This document shows positions 41,788-51,112 of a DNA stretch of 64,000 bases, piece after piece. The position numbers and the translations under genes are program-made. Below the pieces are notes generated by a model that ran no database searches, was not told the DNA's origin, and saw nothing but the letters and a program-made list of their open reading frames with translations. Position 1 is the stretch's first letter. Each line of letters opens with the position of its first letter. The stretch spans positions 372,001-436,000 of the forward strand of contig CAYZWI010000001.1 of NCBI GenBank assembly GCA_964482205.1, written 5' to 3'. The stretch is from JAZDGX01 sp964482205. GTDB taxonomy: Bacteria > Eisenbacteria > RBG-16-71-46 > CAIMUX01 > WJJG01.

Positions 41788-43398
41788 TCACATCCCTCCG
41801 TAGAGGTTTGTGTAGACCAGGCGGTAGTTGCCGATCCCCAGCTTGTCGACGAAAACGAAGCGGAGAGGATGATTCGCCGCCGGATCATCGGAGAAGAGCG
41901 GGTTTCCCTTGCCCGTGTAATCCCAGACTTCGTAGGCGGAATCGTCCTGGGTGCTGTGCCAGAGGGCCTCCCCGGGGTCGGCGGGATCCACTTCACGCTC
42001 GAGGAAGTGGGCGATGCGATCCGCTTCCAGGGGCATGAGCTCCTTGCTGACTTCATCCGGCGGCCCGAAGCGCACGAACACCCGGCCGCGGTCGGTCTGG
42101 CTGCCCCGAACCCGGCCTCCGAAGCGATCGTCGGCCTCCTTGACGCGCTCGCGGAAGAGCCCCTGGGTGGGGCCGTCCATCCGAAGGGAGGGGCCGTCCG
42201 CACCCTGCCACACCGATCCTTCCAGCTTCTCGCGTTCGCCCGGCCGCGCGGCGCGGAACCGGGCCATCGTTTCTTCGTCGAGGATCAGGGAAGCTTCCTG
42301 GAGCCACTCGCTTTCGAGCCGCATCCACGATTCCGCCCGCCAGAGCACCTCGAAGCCGGCTTCCGCGCGGCTGATGACATGCCCGCCGGCGTTCTCCATC
42401 GTGCTGTCCGGCTGATCCTCGTGATGGATCTCCAACGCGAGATCGTAGCTTCCGGCCGGAAGCCTGCTCACATCGACTTCCCGCACGAGGGCGCTTCGGT
42501 CGAGGGGCGGGACGAACGCGAGCGTGTCGGCGTAGATCTGCTCGAAGTCGCCCGCGCGCCGGAGAATCGTTCGCGCCTCGACGCTGTCGCCTGCCAGCCC
42601 GTACACTTCCGCATAGAAACGCAGGGCCGGGTTTCGGAGGCCGAAGAAGCGCGCCGGATGAGGGGCCAGATAGCCGCGGCGTTCCGCCGGCCCAGTCCAG
42701 AATCCCGCCGCCTGCCGTTCGAATCCTTTGCCGGAGAAGCTCCACAGGAACATGCAGCCGCTCAAACCAACCCCGTGGCTCCATCCGCCAGTGGGCGCGC
42801 GCGCGGTGATCGTCCCGCGCTTCCTCTCGTCTTTCAGTTCGTAGATGATTCCTACGCGGCCGGCATTGCGGTCTTCCAACCGCAAGGTGAAGATGCCCGT
42901 TCCCGATCGCCAGGGAGCGTCGAGAAAGACGAGGCGATCGAGGTCCGCGTCGAGCGAATCCGAGGACTTCTCCACGCAGGCCACGTCCAAGGGCTGTCGC
43001 CGCTCGAGGAGCGTCTGCCCCTCGCTATCCAGATCCTGGAGCACGAGGTCGATCTGCATCCAGCGACCCTCCTGCTCCTCGCTCTCCACGCAACGCACCT
43101 TGTCTTGCGGCACGGCGAGGACGAAGTGAACCTGAGCGCGCCCTTCCGGGGAAAGAAAGAGAGTGCCGTCGGCGACGAAGGGAATCTCCCCGGAAGCTTC
43201 CATGGGAAGCCGCCCGGGTTCCGCGGCCCTTGCCTGAGGCAGCATGCCCGCCGCGAAGACACACAGACAGGCCACGCCGGTCATGGTCGCAGCTTGGATG
43301 CCCCGCCTGCGTGTCGCCCGGGTCACCAAACGAAAGGCGGGGAACACGCCGTTCCCCGCCTCCTTCACCGTTCGCGCCCTGGAAAGCGGTCGGGTCAA
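41788..43398 (-). CDS. GWxTD-domain family secreted protein
   Basis: 536 aa from a TTG at 43398, which has AGGAGG 5 nt upstream and lies 9 nt after the PorV stop. The first ~38 residues are basic, followed by a hydrophobic signal core (MTGVACLCVFAAGMLPQARA). GTG at 43326 or ATG at 43284 would give a normal-length signal peptide but lack a ribosome site. The C-terminal quarter has RFGGRVRGSQTDRGRVFVRF, GPPDEV and YEVWDYTGKGNPLFS, the GWxTD domain, though the motif itself reads GSQTD. Family function is unknown; it is widespread in FCB-group bacteria. An 11-bp hairpin lies within codons 13-22. Confidence 0.85.
   Translation of the reverse strand: MTRPLSRARTVKEAGNGVFPAFRLVTRATRRRGIQAATMTGVACLCVFAAGMLPQARAAEPGRLPMEASGEIPFVADGTLFLSPEGRAQVHFVLAVPQDKVRCVESEEQEGRWMQIDLVLQDLDSEGQTLLERRQPLDVACVEKSSDSLDADLDRLVFLDAPWRSGTGIFTLRLEDRNAGRVGIIYELKDERKRGTITARAPTGGWSHGVGLSGCMFLWSFSGKGFERQAAGFWTGPAERRGYLAPHPARFFGLRNPALRFYAEVYGLAGDSVEARTILRRAGDFEQIYADTLAFVPPLDRSALVREVDVSRLPAGSYDLALEIHHEDQPDSTMENAGGHVISRAEAGFEVLWRAESWMRLESEWLQEASLILDEETMARFRAARPGEREKLEGSVWQGADGPSLRMDGPTQGLFRERVKEADDRFGGRVRGSQTDRGRVFVRFGPPDEVSKELMPLEADRIAHFLEREVDPADPGEALWHSTQDDSAYEVWDYTGKGNPLFSDDPAANHPLRFVFVDKLGIGNYRLVYTNLYGGM
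43335..43361 (-). terminator. Terminator-like hairpin near GWxTD gene start
   Basis: AGGCGGGGAAC/GTTCCCCGCCT, an 11-bp perfect stem with a 5-nt loop, followed by TTCGTTT on the minus strand. It lies 45 nt downstream of the PorV stop and inside the 5' end of the GWxTD reading frame if the TTG start is used. Confidence 0.6.
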
Positions 43399-43407
43399 TC
43401 CGACCTC

Positions 43408-44343
43408 CTAGAATCGAAAGTCGACCGAGATCCTGTGAATCGAGCCCAGGTTGCCCATATCCGAGAAGGCGTACCCGACCGAGGCTTCGGAGTTGAGGCT
43501 CGTCGGAACCTTGAATCCAAGCCCGGCGCTCAAACCTTCCTCGTCGTAGAGGAATCCGTATCCCGCCCGCAGATAGAGGAAGTCCTTGTATCCGACTTCG
43601 CCCCCGATGTTCGCCCGCTCGTTGTTGTCGGGGGGATGCGAGAAGTCGACCGCCGAAATCACCCGGAACTGCTCATCCTGGTACAGGCTCATCGACATCC
43701 CCACCCGGAACATGGTGGGCAGCTTCACCGTCCCCTCGATGAATTTCATTTCGGTCCCGATGTTCTGGATGGCGAGACCGATGCGCAGCGATTGAAAGCC
43801 GGTGTCGTAGAGCGTGCCGAAGTCGAAGGCATAGGCGTCGGCGTGCTGATCCGCGAGCGAAGAGTTGATGTAGTTGAAGGTGATGCCGGCCGAGAACTTG
43901 TCCGTCAGCGAACGGGCGTAGGTGAGGCTCGCCGCGATGTCGCCATTGTCGAACTTCTCTCCCGTCCCATCGGGCTTTTCGACCGTGCGCACCATCTGCT
44001 CGGGCATGTAGAGGCTGCGGACGTGCAGCGCCATCATTCCCGGGATGTACCGCGGATCGAAGACATAGGCGGCCTGCGAGAAGGAGACATCGGCCGCCCA
44101 GTCGCAATGGTTGATCGCGATCACATTCCGGGTGATGCGCGCCACGCCGGCGGGGTTCCAGTAGACCGCCGAAGCGTCATCCGCAATCGAGACATACGCG
44201 GAGCCCATGCCCGCCGCGCGCGCGCCGACGCCGATCTTCAGGAACTGCCCCCCAATCGTGCCGACCTTCTCGAACTCGCGCGCCGCGAAGGCCAGGCTGG
44301 GCATGGCCAGGACCAGCACCGCAACCAATAGCGCTCGCTTCAC
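43408..44343 (-). CDS. PorV/PorQ-family outer membrane protein
   Basis: 311 aa. Signal peptide KRALLVAVLVLAMPSLAFA, then the hallmark GGQFLKIGVGARAAGMGSAYVSIADDASAVYWNPAGVA of the PorV/PorQ branch of FadL-like barrels. C-terminus IHRISVDFRF ends in Phe. PorV works with type IX secretion in Bacteroidota; PorV-like proteins also occur in bacteria without a complete system. GTG at 44343 has AAGGAGG 7 nt upstream. It follows the FlgD-like secreted protein gene. Confidence 0.9.
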   Translation of the reverse strand: MKRALLVAVLVLAMPSLAFAAREFEKVGTIGGQFLKIGVGARAAGMGSAYVSIADDASAVYWNPAGVARITRNVIAINHCDWAADVSFSQAAYVFDPRYIPGMMALHVRSLYMPEQMVRTVEKPDGTGEKFDNGDIAASLTYARSLTDKFSAGITFNYINSSLADQHADAYAFDFGTLYDTGFQSLRIGLAIQNIGTEMKFIEGTVKLPTMFRVGMSMSLYQDEQFRVISAVDFSHPPDNNERANIGGEVGYKDFLYLRAGYGFLYDEEGLSAGLGFKVPTSLNSEASVGYAFSDMGNLGSIHRISVDFRF

Positions 44344-44394
44344 CGTTCTACCTCCTTGCCTGCTGCACCGCATCAACCGCACGGCCTCGGCCGC

Positions 44395-46854
44395 CTAGCG
44401 GATGACCGTAAATCTGCCGACCATGGACTCGCCGTCACACGGTTGATCTTCCCCGGTCCTTGCCTTGCACTGAACGGCGTACAAGTAGACGCCGCTGGTG
44501 ATGTCCTGTCCGTTGCGGGAGATCATGTTCCAGAATACGGTCCCCCGGCCATCGCTGGCGAGATCTTCCACGAGATCGCCCGATAGCGTATAGATTCGAA
44601 CATGGCAGTTGCATGGCGGAAGCTTCGCGAAGGCGATCTTCGTTCCCGTCGGATCGGCGTCGCTGGGAGTGAGGTCCCAGGCCGCGCGCCCGTTCCAGGG
44701 ATTCGGGACCACGATCACCTCGTCCTTCCACGCGTCCGCTGACGCGGCCTCCCAAATCGGGACGACCCCATCGGATTCGATCGCCGCCGGCTGGCTCGTC
44801 AGGATTTGAAGCTGGCCATTGTCGTAGAAGGTGCTGTAGGCGGTGACGTCGTAGAAGTAGAGCATGCCGTTCTTCAGCCCCTGATCGTCGACAAAGAAGT
44901 AGCGCCCCACGGGGAAGTGAGGAAGTTTCCCCCCCTCGTGCTCGGGATCCGGGACGGAATCGAGGGCCGCGACCGTTGTATCCGTGAAGGCGTCGAGATC
45001 GAGCTCCGTGCCTACCGGTTCATGCGTGAGAATGGCGATCTGCTGCCAGTCGGAAGGCGCCGGGCCCGTCGAGCCGATGGGCCGTTTCCACCCTTCCACG
45101 CGCCATACCTTGTATCCGGTGAAGAGTATCTCCTGGCGAATGGGGTCGGCGACCAGCTCCGAGGTATTGTCCCAGGCGATCCGCACACGCCGGTCCCCCA
45201 CCACCTCAGGAGAATTGCCCGCCTCGTCGTCCTCCAGGTTCAACGCGGGCGGCGGCGGGGCCACAGTGCCCACCCAATGAACCAGCGTCTCCTTGCCTTT
45301 GCACACGTTGGCGCTGTCCTGGATCGGCGTGCAGCAGTTGCAGTCGGCGTCCCGCCAGTACTGCGGAAGGTTGCATTCGGTGTTCTTGATCGGCCCTTCC
45401 GGCTGCGACAGAGAGTCGCAGGGGTCCTTCCAGAAGAGCGGGTCACCGCCCACTTCGATGTGCAGGCAGGTCTCCTTGCCGTCGCAGCCCGTGAAGAGGT
45501 TGTTGTCCACATCCTGCCACTGGCCGTTGAAGACTCGCTGGGCCATCAGGGAGTTGTGGATCATGCCTTCTTCCTTGTTCCCGATCACGAAGGCGACCTG
45601 GAAGGTGAGCTGCTCGCCGGGGAGAAGCTCCTTGAAGGGGCCCGCGCTGAAGCAGTAGCGATAGTCCGACGGCTGGCTCGTGGGACGGGTGGGCACCGAG
45701 CCGCGCTGCAGGAGATCGTAGCGCTGGTAGTCGTTGTTCGGGTCCCCATCCGGGTAGGTGCCGCTGCCCGAGAAGAAGGCCAGCGTGTAGATCCCGACTT
45801 CATCCGGGGCCCATTCCCCGAAGGGGTCGGTGGTGTGACCCAGGAACATGCCGCCGAAATAGCCTTGGGAGCCCGGCGGCATGTCGTCGGCCGCGTTCCC
45901 GCCCGTGTCGCTTCCCGGATGGTCGAACATATAGGCGATGTCGATGTTCAGCTGCTGCTCCCGGCAATCGCGGGGCGTGCCGTCGCTATCCGTGCAGCGG
46001 TAGGTGATCGAGCGGTCGATGAAGGTCGTGTCGATCTGGGCCAGGGCCGCGCCGTCGTCGGTGTAGTACGTGTCGGCGCTCTTCAACCCGGCGTCCGAGT
46101 CCACGAAGTAGCCCAGGAAGATCTGGCGCAGGACTTCGAACCCCTCGTTGATCACGACGTAGTCGAGGCCGATGAACTCGTTGGCGCCCGGAGTGGACCA
46201 GGCGAAGCTGCGCTGCTTGACGTGCAGCCCGAGCGGACGGTGGTCGGGGTAGAAGGAGCGCGACTCCTCGGTGTTGTCCCAGTATTCGCACGAGAACATC
46301 TGCTGCGAAATCGCCTCGTAGTCCTCGTCGACCTTTCCATCGCCATCGTCGTCGAGGCTGTTGTGGAAGTCCTCGTCGGCAACGCCATCGCCGTCATCGT
46401 CGCCCTGGGTGGCGGAGAAGCCTTTCCGCTCTCCCCCCACGGCGCCCTCATAGCTCTCGTACATCGTGTAGCGCGGGTCAATGGGCGGCAGCATCTCGGT
46501 CTCGTAGGCGCCCGTCGACACATAGGCCAGATTGTCGGGAGCGATCGCGCCGATCCACAACGAGGCGGCGTAGAGGTACTCGCCCTCCTTCCATCCGGCG
46601 CCGTAGGTGTCGCCGCCGAAGGGATTCCCGATCACGCCCACATTGGTGACCATCACCTGCAGGAGCCCCACATTGTGATAGAACAGATGCGGGATGCGGA
46701 TGGCGTACAGCGGCTCGCCGCGATCCTGGGCGAGCGGTTGATAGCCGTCCCAGTGCGCCTGCGCCGGAACGGCCGCCAGGGCCGCCGCCAAGGCCGCGAG
46801 GGCCAACCAGCGCGTCGCACGCCTGCGACCTTCGCCTCGGGTGATGCTGACCAT
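44395..46854 (-). CDS. Large secreted protein with calcium-binding-like motifs and FlgD-like C-terminal domain
   Basis: 819 aa, signal peptide WLALAALAAALAAVPAQA. Two Asp-rich motifs, QGDDDGDGVADEDF and SLDDDGDGKVDEDY near residue 155-180, look like calcium-binding loops. Many cysteines in the middle (CTDSDGTPRDC, CNCCTP). The C-terminal ~95 residues (VVPNPWNGRAAWDL, HVRIYTLSGDLVEDL, GVYLYAV) match the FlgD/T9SS-sorting-type immunoglobulin-like fold, consistent with surface export. GGGAGG before the ATG. It lies between the TonB receptor and PorV genes. Confidence 0.82.
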   Translation of the reverse strand: MVSITRGEGRRRATRWLALAALAAALAAVPAQAHWDGYQPLAQDRGEPLYAIRIPHLFYHNVGLLQVMVTNVGVIGNPFGGDTYGAGWKEGEYLYAASLWIGAIAPDNLAYVSTGAYETEMLPPIDPRYTMYESYEGAVGGERKGFSATQGDDDGDGVADEDFHNSLDDDGDGKVDEDYEAISQQMFSCEYWDNTEESRSFYPDHRPLGLHVKQRSFAWSTPGANEFIGLDYVVINEGFEVLRQIFLGYFVDSDAGLKSADTYYTDDGAALAQIDTTFIDRSITYRCTDSDGTPRDCREQQLNIDIAYMFDHPGSDTGGNAADDMPPGSQGYFGGMFLGHTTDPFGEWAPDEVGIYTLAFFSGSGTYPDGDPNNDYQRYDLLQRGSVPTRPTSQPSDYRYCFSAGPFKELLPGEQLTFQVAFVIGNKEEGMIHNSLMAQRVFNGQWQDVDNNLFTGCDGKETCLHIEVGGDPLFWKDPCDSLSQPEGPIKNTECNLPQYWRDADCNCCTPIQDSANVCKGKETLVHWVGTVAPPPPALNLEDDEAGNSPEVVGDRRVRIAWDNTSELVADPIRQEILFTGYKVWRVEGWKRPIGSTGPAPSDWQQIAILTHEPVGTELDLDAFTDTTVAALDSVPDPEHEGGKLPHFPVGRYFFVDDQGLKNGMLYFYDVTAYSTFYDNGQLQILTSQPAAIESDGVVPIWEAASADAWKDEVIVVPNPWNGRAAWDLTPSDADPTGTKIAFAKLPPCNCHVRIYTLSGDLVEDLASDGRGTVFWNMISRNGQDITSGVYLYAVQCKARTGEDQPCDGESMVGRFTVIR

Positions 46855-46873
46855 GGATCCTCCCGCTCGCTCC

Positions 46874-49543
46874 CTAGAACTCGAAGCCCACGCCCATGCG
46901 AATGGTTCGCGGATTCCCGAACACCCGCGGATCGTTCAGAGGAATGAACTCCTCGATTCCGTCTTCATTGTGGTCGGCGAGATACGCGCCTCCCGCGCGG
47001 CCGGTCTCCGTGTAGTAGGTCGTGTACGCGTTCGTGACCGGCGGCGCCGGCCAGTTGGTCGGGCTCAACCAGGTAATGTTCTTCGCATCCAAAACATTGC
47101 GCGCGTCCACGAAGAGCGAGAGCCGCTTGCCCCACAGGGTGTAATACTTGTCCGCGCGGATATTCAGGTTGGTCTCGCTCGGCAGGCGCCGCGAGTTGAT
47201 CGTCTCCGGCTCGGTCTCGCGCGTGTTGCGCTGAATGGGAGTGTAGGGAGTGCCCGTCTGGTATTCCCAGATCAGGTTCACGCCCCAGCTGCGCTGGTCG
47301 CCGAGCCCGAGGTTCACGCTGACGCTGTGGCGCACATCCCAGTCGAGGGGCTGCTCGCCGGTAGGCAGGTAGACGAAATTGCGCGAAACGGCCGCGTTCG
47401 GATCGGAGGCGACTCCGTTCGCGACTCCGTAACCGTAGGAGAGATCCCAGCGCATGTAGTTCTGCCAGCCGCGGCTGAGGCTCACCTCGAAGCCCTTGGA
47501 CGAGGCGTAGTCTTTGTTCACATACGAAGTGATGTTGCCGGTGGCGGTCCAGTCGGGAATCTCCTCGGCCGTGATCAGGCCGTAGATGTCCTTGTAGTAG
47601 ACGCTGAACTGCCCCACCAGGAGTTCGCTGAAGAGATGCTGGATGGCCGCCTGGTACTGGATGGTCGTCTCGTTCTCGAGGTTCGGATTCCCGCGCACGC
47701 CGTCGTAGACATCGCGGTTGTCGTAGACATACTGGCGGTCCGGCATCTGATACAGACGCGCGTAGTGGAAGCTGAACACATCCCGGTCGGAGATCGGGTA
47801 GCCGATCCCGACCCGCGGGCTCACCTGCTTCTTGACGCGCTCGGTGACATCCGAGATCGGCACCTGATCGCCGACGCTGTTGATGTCGTAGCGCAGCCCG
47901 ATGTTGAGCACCATGCCCTCGTGCTCCCAGCGATCCTGGGCGTAGAAGGCGCCCTCGGGATTGTAGAAATGGTACACGGAGCGCGATGCCCCGATCTCTC
48001 CCTCAGTGTTGTTCAGATAGGGCCGGCTGACGCTGAAGAAGCGCATGTCGTTGTAGGTCCCGGAGAGCCCGGTTTCGAAGGTGTGCTTGCCGTGCTTCCA
48101 GGTGAGATCGAAGAGCCCCTGATAGACGCGCGTCTCCCGGGTGGAGAGCGCCGGGTAGTCGCCGCAGGTCACGAAGAAATCGTACGACTCGAGATCCGTA
48201 TAGTTGAACCAGTAGTCGCGGTCGCGCTCCCCTTCGTACTCCCATTCGTTCTTGCCCAGCACCCGGCTGTCGGTGAAGTAGTGCTGCGAGCTCATCTTCA
48301 CGCTGTACTGCGCGTCCTTGCTGAGCGAGTGATGGAAGACGGCCTTGTACTGGCGGAACTCGTCGCGCACATTGGGCGTGTGCTCGGCCGCGTTGTAATA
48401 GACATAGGTGGAATCCAGCGGAACGAGCGACCAGCGGCCGTGCCGCAGAACCACTTCTTCGGTCCGGGTGGTGTCGAGGAACTGCTGGACATAGCCCGCC
48501 CGGCTCCAGGCGTGATGGTAGCTGTCGTAGCGCTGCGACTGGTCGAGGACTTCGAAGGTCAGCTTGTAGTCGGCGCCGGGCTTGTACGCCAGCTTGCCCT
48601 GGAGCTTCACTTCGTTGTTCTTGCGATCTCCGACGCTGATGAAGTTGAGAATGTTCTCGCGCCCGCGGCGCTCGCGGGTCTTGGGGTAGTCGTCCTGATA
48701 GGTCGCCTCGGCCGAGATATAGTAGGTCAGATCGGGAACCGGCAAGGGGCCCCCCAGGCCCAGGAGCACGCGGTCGTAGTTGTCGTACGTGTTCTTCGGC
48801 GAGCCGTAGTCGTCGGTGATGTAACGCACCTCTCCGCCGAAGCGCTCGCCCCCCTCCTTGGTGCGGTAGAGGATCACGCCCGACTGGGCGTTGCCGTACT
48901 TGGCGTCCAGACCGCCGGTGAGGACCTCGAGGTCATTCACCGCCGTCATCGCCAGCGAGACCTGGCCGCCCACGAGCGGATCGCGCACGGGCATGCCGTC
49001 GACCTGGACCTGCACCTCTCCCGCGCGTCCGCCGCGGAAGTGCAACTCTCCGCCCTTGGCGATCACGCCCGCATTCAAGCCGATCGCCTCGACGAGATCG
49101 TCGACCGGCATCTTGCTGATGTCGGCGCCGGTTTTAGTGTACTTGGTCGAAGTGCTGCCCTTGTCGATCTTCTCCTTCTTGCCGACGACCGAAAGGCCTT
49201 CCAGAGTGGCGACTTCCTCCCGCAGTTCCACGGGCAGGCGGGTGGTCTCTCCGGCGCGGACCTCCACATTCGGCACCGTCGCTGTCGCATATCCCATCAG
49301 CTGCACTTTGACGGTGTAGACGCCGGGGGGGATGTTGGGAATTTGGAAGATCCCTTGTTCCTCGGACTCCCCTCCCCAGTTGGCGGTGCCCTCCAGAGTC
49401 AGCGCGGCGTGAGAAAGAGGATCTCCGGTCGCGGCGTCGCGAACGACCCCCGCGATCGTGCCGGCAGGAGCCTGGGCCCAAGCGGAGGCGCCCGCCAAGA
49501 GCAGGAATGCAAGCAGGATTGCTGTCCGTTTCCTCGGGTTCAT
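46874..49543 (-). CDS. TonB-dependent receptor with carboxypeptidase-regulatory-like N-terminal domain
   Basis: 889 aa. Signal peptide AILLAFLLLAGASAWA, then a CarboxypepD-reg-like domain (IAGVVRDAATGDPLSHAALT), a plug domain (MPVDDLVEAIGLNAGVIAKG, GGRAGEVQVQVDGMPVRDP), and a long 22-strand-type barrel to the C-terminal MGVGFEF ending in Phe. Imports a ligand using TonB energy; the substrate is unknown. No tonB or exbBD gene is in the window. Architecture resembles SusC-like or OmpA-linked receptors of FCB bacteria, without a SusD partner here. Confidence 0.92.
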   Translation of the reverse strand: MNPRKRTAILLAFLLLAGASAWAQAPAGTIAGVVRDAATGDPLSHAALTLEGTANWGGESEEQGIFQIPNIPPGVYTVKVQLMGYATATVPNVEVRAGETTRLPVELREEVATLEGLSVVGKKEKIDKGSTSTKYTKTGADISKMPVDDLVEAIGLNAGVIAKGGELHFRGGRAGEVQVQVDGMPVRDPLVGGQVSLAMTAVNDLEVLTGGLDAKYGNAQSGVILYRTKEGGERFGGEVRYITDDYGSPKNTYDNYDRVLLGLGGPLPVPDLTYYISAEATYQDDYPKTRERRGRENILNFISVGDRKNNEVKLQGKLAYKPGADYKLTFEVLDQSQRYDSYHHAWSRAGYVQQFLDTTRTEEVVLRHGRWSLVPLDSTYVYYNAAEHTPNVRDEFRQYKAVFHHSLSKDAQYSVKMSSQHYFTDSRVLGKNEWEYEGERDRDYWFNYTDLESYDFFVTCGDYPALSTRETRVYQGLFDLTWKHGKHTFETGLSGTYNDMRFFSVSRPYLNNTEGEIGASRSVYHFYNPEGAFYAQDRWEHEGMVLNIGLRYDINSVGDQVPISDVTERVKKQVSPRVGIGYPISDRDVFSFHYARLYQMPDRQYVYDNRDVYDGVRGNPNLENETTIQYQAAIQHLFSELLVGQFSVYYKDIYGLITAEEIPDWTATGNITSYVNKDYASSKGFEVSLSRGWQNYMRWDLSYGYGVANGVASDPNAAVSRNFVYLPTGEQPLDWDVRHSVSVNLGLGDQRSWGVNLIWEYQTGTPYTPIQRNTRETEPETINSRRLPSETNLNIRADKYYTLWGKRLSLFVDARNVLDAKNITWLSPTNWPAPPVTNAYTTYYTETGRAGGAYLADHNEDGIEEFIPLNDPRVFGNPRTIRMGVGFEF

Positions 49544-49607
49544 GGCCGATCCCCCCGTTCCCGTCCGCGAGCCGTTCACTCCACCTAACCTTAGACCAAT
49601 GGGGCAG

Positions 49608-51080
49608 CTACGGCAACAGCCGCATCCCGATCGAGTATCCCAGACCGTTCCCCTTCTCCAAGGACAAGGCTTCCGGAGCATCGCGGGAGATCCGTTCGTA
49701 TCGCAGGGCCGCGTGGAATTGAATCGTCCCCCCGCGGGGCAACCACGAGGCGCCGGCGGAAACTCCGCTCACCTTGTTCATCGAGAGCGGGGCATTTACA
49801 TCCTCATCGTCGGTCCCGGAATAGACGGCTCCGCGCAACACGACCGAGCGGGCGGCGAAGTACTCGAGGCCGATCGCGGCCTGCACCTCGCGCTCGTCGG
49901 CCTCCAACGGCGTGCCGTCGTCATCCCATTGGCGGGTTCCCAGGATGCCGTGCGCTTCGGCGGCGGCAAGAAGCCGGTCCTGGAGAAGGCGGCGGCTGGC
50001 CCCAAAGCCCGCAGAAAAGGTCTTCCGCTCCGTCCGGCCCGCGCGCAGACTGCCCTTGTAGTTGATCCCTTCTTCCACCTCGTGTTCGAACTGGCGAAAG
50101 CCCGCCTCGAATCCCAGGATGGTCCCGCTATTCATGTGCCAGCGCCAACGGGTGGAGGCCTGCCAGTCCGATCCCTTCTCCCAGAAGGTGACCGCTTCGT
50201 CGCGGTAGTTGCTCCGGCTGGGATTGCGCGGCGACCGGTCGCTCCAGCTCACCAGTACCCGCTCGGATCCGTCCCGCGACAGGTAAGACGCCCGCACGCC
50301 TCCCTCCAGCGCCCCCGTGCCGCGCATGAGCAGGAAGACGGAGAAGCGGTCCCCGGGGCTGCTCCAGGTGTAGTCGTCTTGATGGAATCTGGCCGGGTCT
50401 TCGCTCTTGCCCTCGATGTCCCCGCGATCGAAGTCCCAGGTGGCTCCCGCTTGCAGACCGGTCATCAGTTCATCGAGACGCACCTGGCCGCCCAATTGTC
50501 CGACAACGCGATCTTGTTTGTGTTGAATGGCGAAGAAATCCTCGACATCCCGCCGCTCCTCTTCGCTCTCCAGCCCGACGGCCCCGCCCAGCGTGAAGCG
50601 GCCGATCTGCTGGTTCAGAAGCGCGGAGATGCGCGGCCCGCTCACCTTCCCCTCGGTCCAAGCGGCATTCGGAGCATTCCAGAAAGACCAGTTCACATCC
50701 AGGCCCAAGGCCCTCCGGGCCGCCCGCTTGACGAGCTGAAGACCTTCGTGTCCAAAGCCGCGCTCGAAGGAATAGGGTCCCTGCTCCAAAGCCAGGCGAT
50801 CCGAGCCTCCCCAGCCGTCGATCGTCCAGCCGTCGGCGTCTTCGAGAACCCCCGAAACACTCCCCCCGAAGTCGCGGGCGTTCAGTTCATTGCCTTCGTC
50901 GAGGATGCCGAGGTGCATGCCGCCGAGGCCCTCGAGGCGGATGGAAGGCAAACTGCCGATCGCCACGGGGTCGATCCCCGCCTCCTCCATCAGGCGCTGT
51001 TGAAGAGTCGCCAAGGCGGGAGCCGCGCACGCCGCCCACGCGAAGAGAACCGCCCCCGCTATCCGCCAAGCTCTTGACAC
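49608..51080 (-). CDS. Predicted outer-membrane beta-barrel protein
   Basis: 490 aa. Signal peptide VSRAWRIAGAVLFAWAACAA. The body alternates amphipathic strands (IGRFTLGGAVGLESEEE, RVVGQLGGQVRLDELMTGLQ, SVVLRGAVYSGTDDE, GTIQFHAALRYER) and ends GYSIGMRLLP. No family recognised. GTG at 51080 is 4 nt after AGGAGGG. It lies between the heme-lipoprotein gene and the TonB receptor gene on one strand. Confidence 0.75.
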   Translation of the reverse strand: MSRAWRIAGAVLFAWAACAAPALATLQQRLMEEAGIDPVAIGSLPSIRLEGLGGMHLGILDEGNELNARDFGGSVSGVLEDADGWTIDGWGGSDRLALEQGPYSFERGFGHEGLQLVKRAARRALGLDVNWSFWNAPNAAWTEGKVSGPRISALLNQQIGRFTLGGAVGLESEEERRDVEDFFAIQHKQDRVVGQLGGQVRLDELMTGLQAGATWDFDRGDIEGKSEDPARFHQDDYTWSSPGDRFSVFLLMRGTGALEGGVRASYLSRDGSERVLVSWSDRSPRNPSRSNYRDEAVTFWEKGSDWQASTRWRWHMNSGTILGFEAGFRQFEHEVEEGINYKGSLRAGRTERKTFSAGFGASRRLLQDRLLAAAEAHGILGTRQWDDDGTPLEADEREVQAAIGLEYFAARSVVLRGAVYSGTDDEDVNAPLSMNKVSGVSAGASWLPRGGTIQFHAALRYERISRDAPEALSLEKGNGLGYSIGMRLLP

Positions 51081-51112
51081 ACGCCCTCCTGGCGTCGGCC
51101 ATCGGCCGGACG

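Noticed and set aside
41519..41791. 90-codon minus-strand frame after the GWxTD gene
   Set aside because: Starts at a GTG overlapping the previous stop, but content is Arg/Ala/Gly-rich with no family features; not supported as a gene.
46841..49588. 915-codon plus-strand open frame
   Set aside because: Mirror of the TonB receptor on the other strand; repetitive Val/Asp/His-rich shadow without signal peptide or motif.
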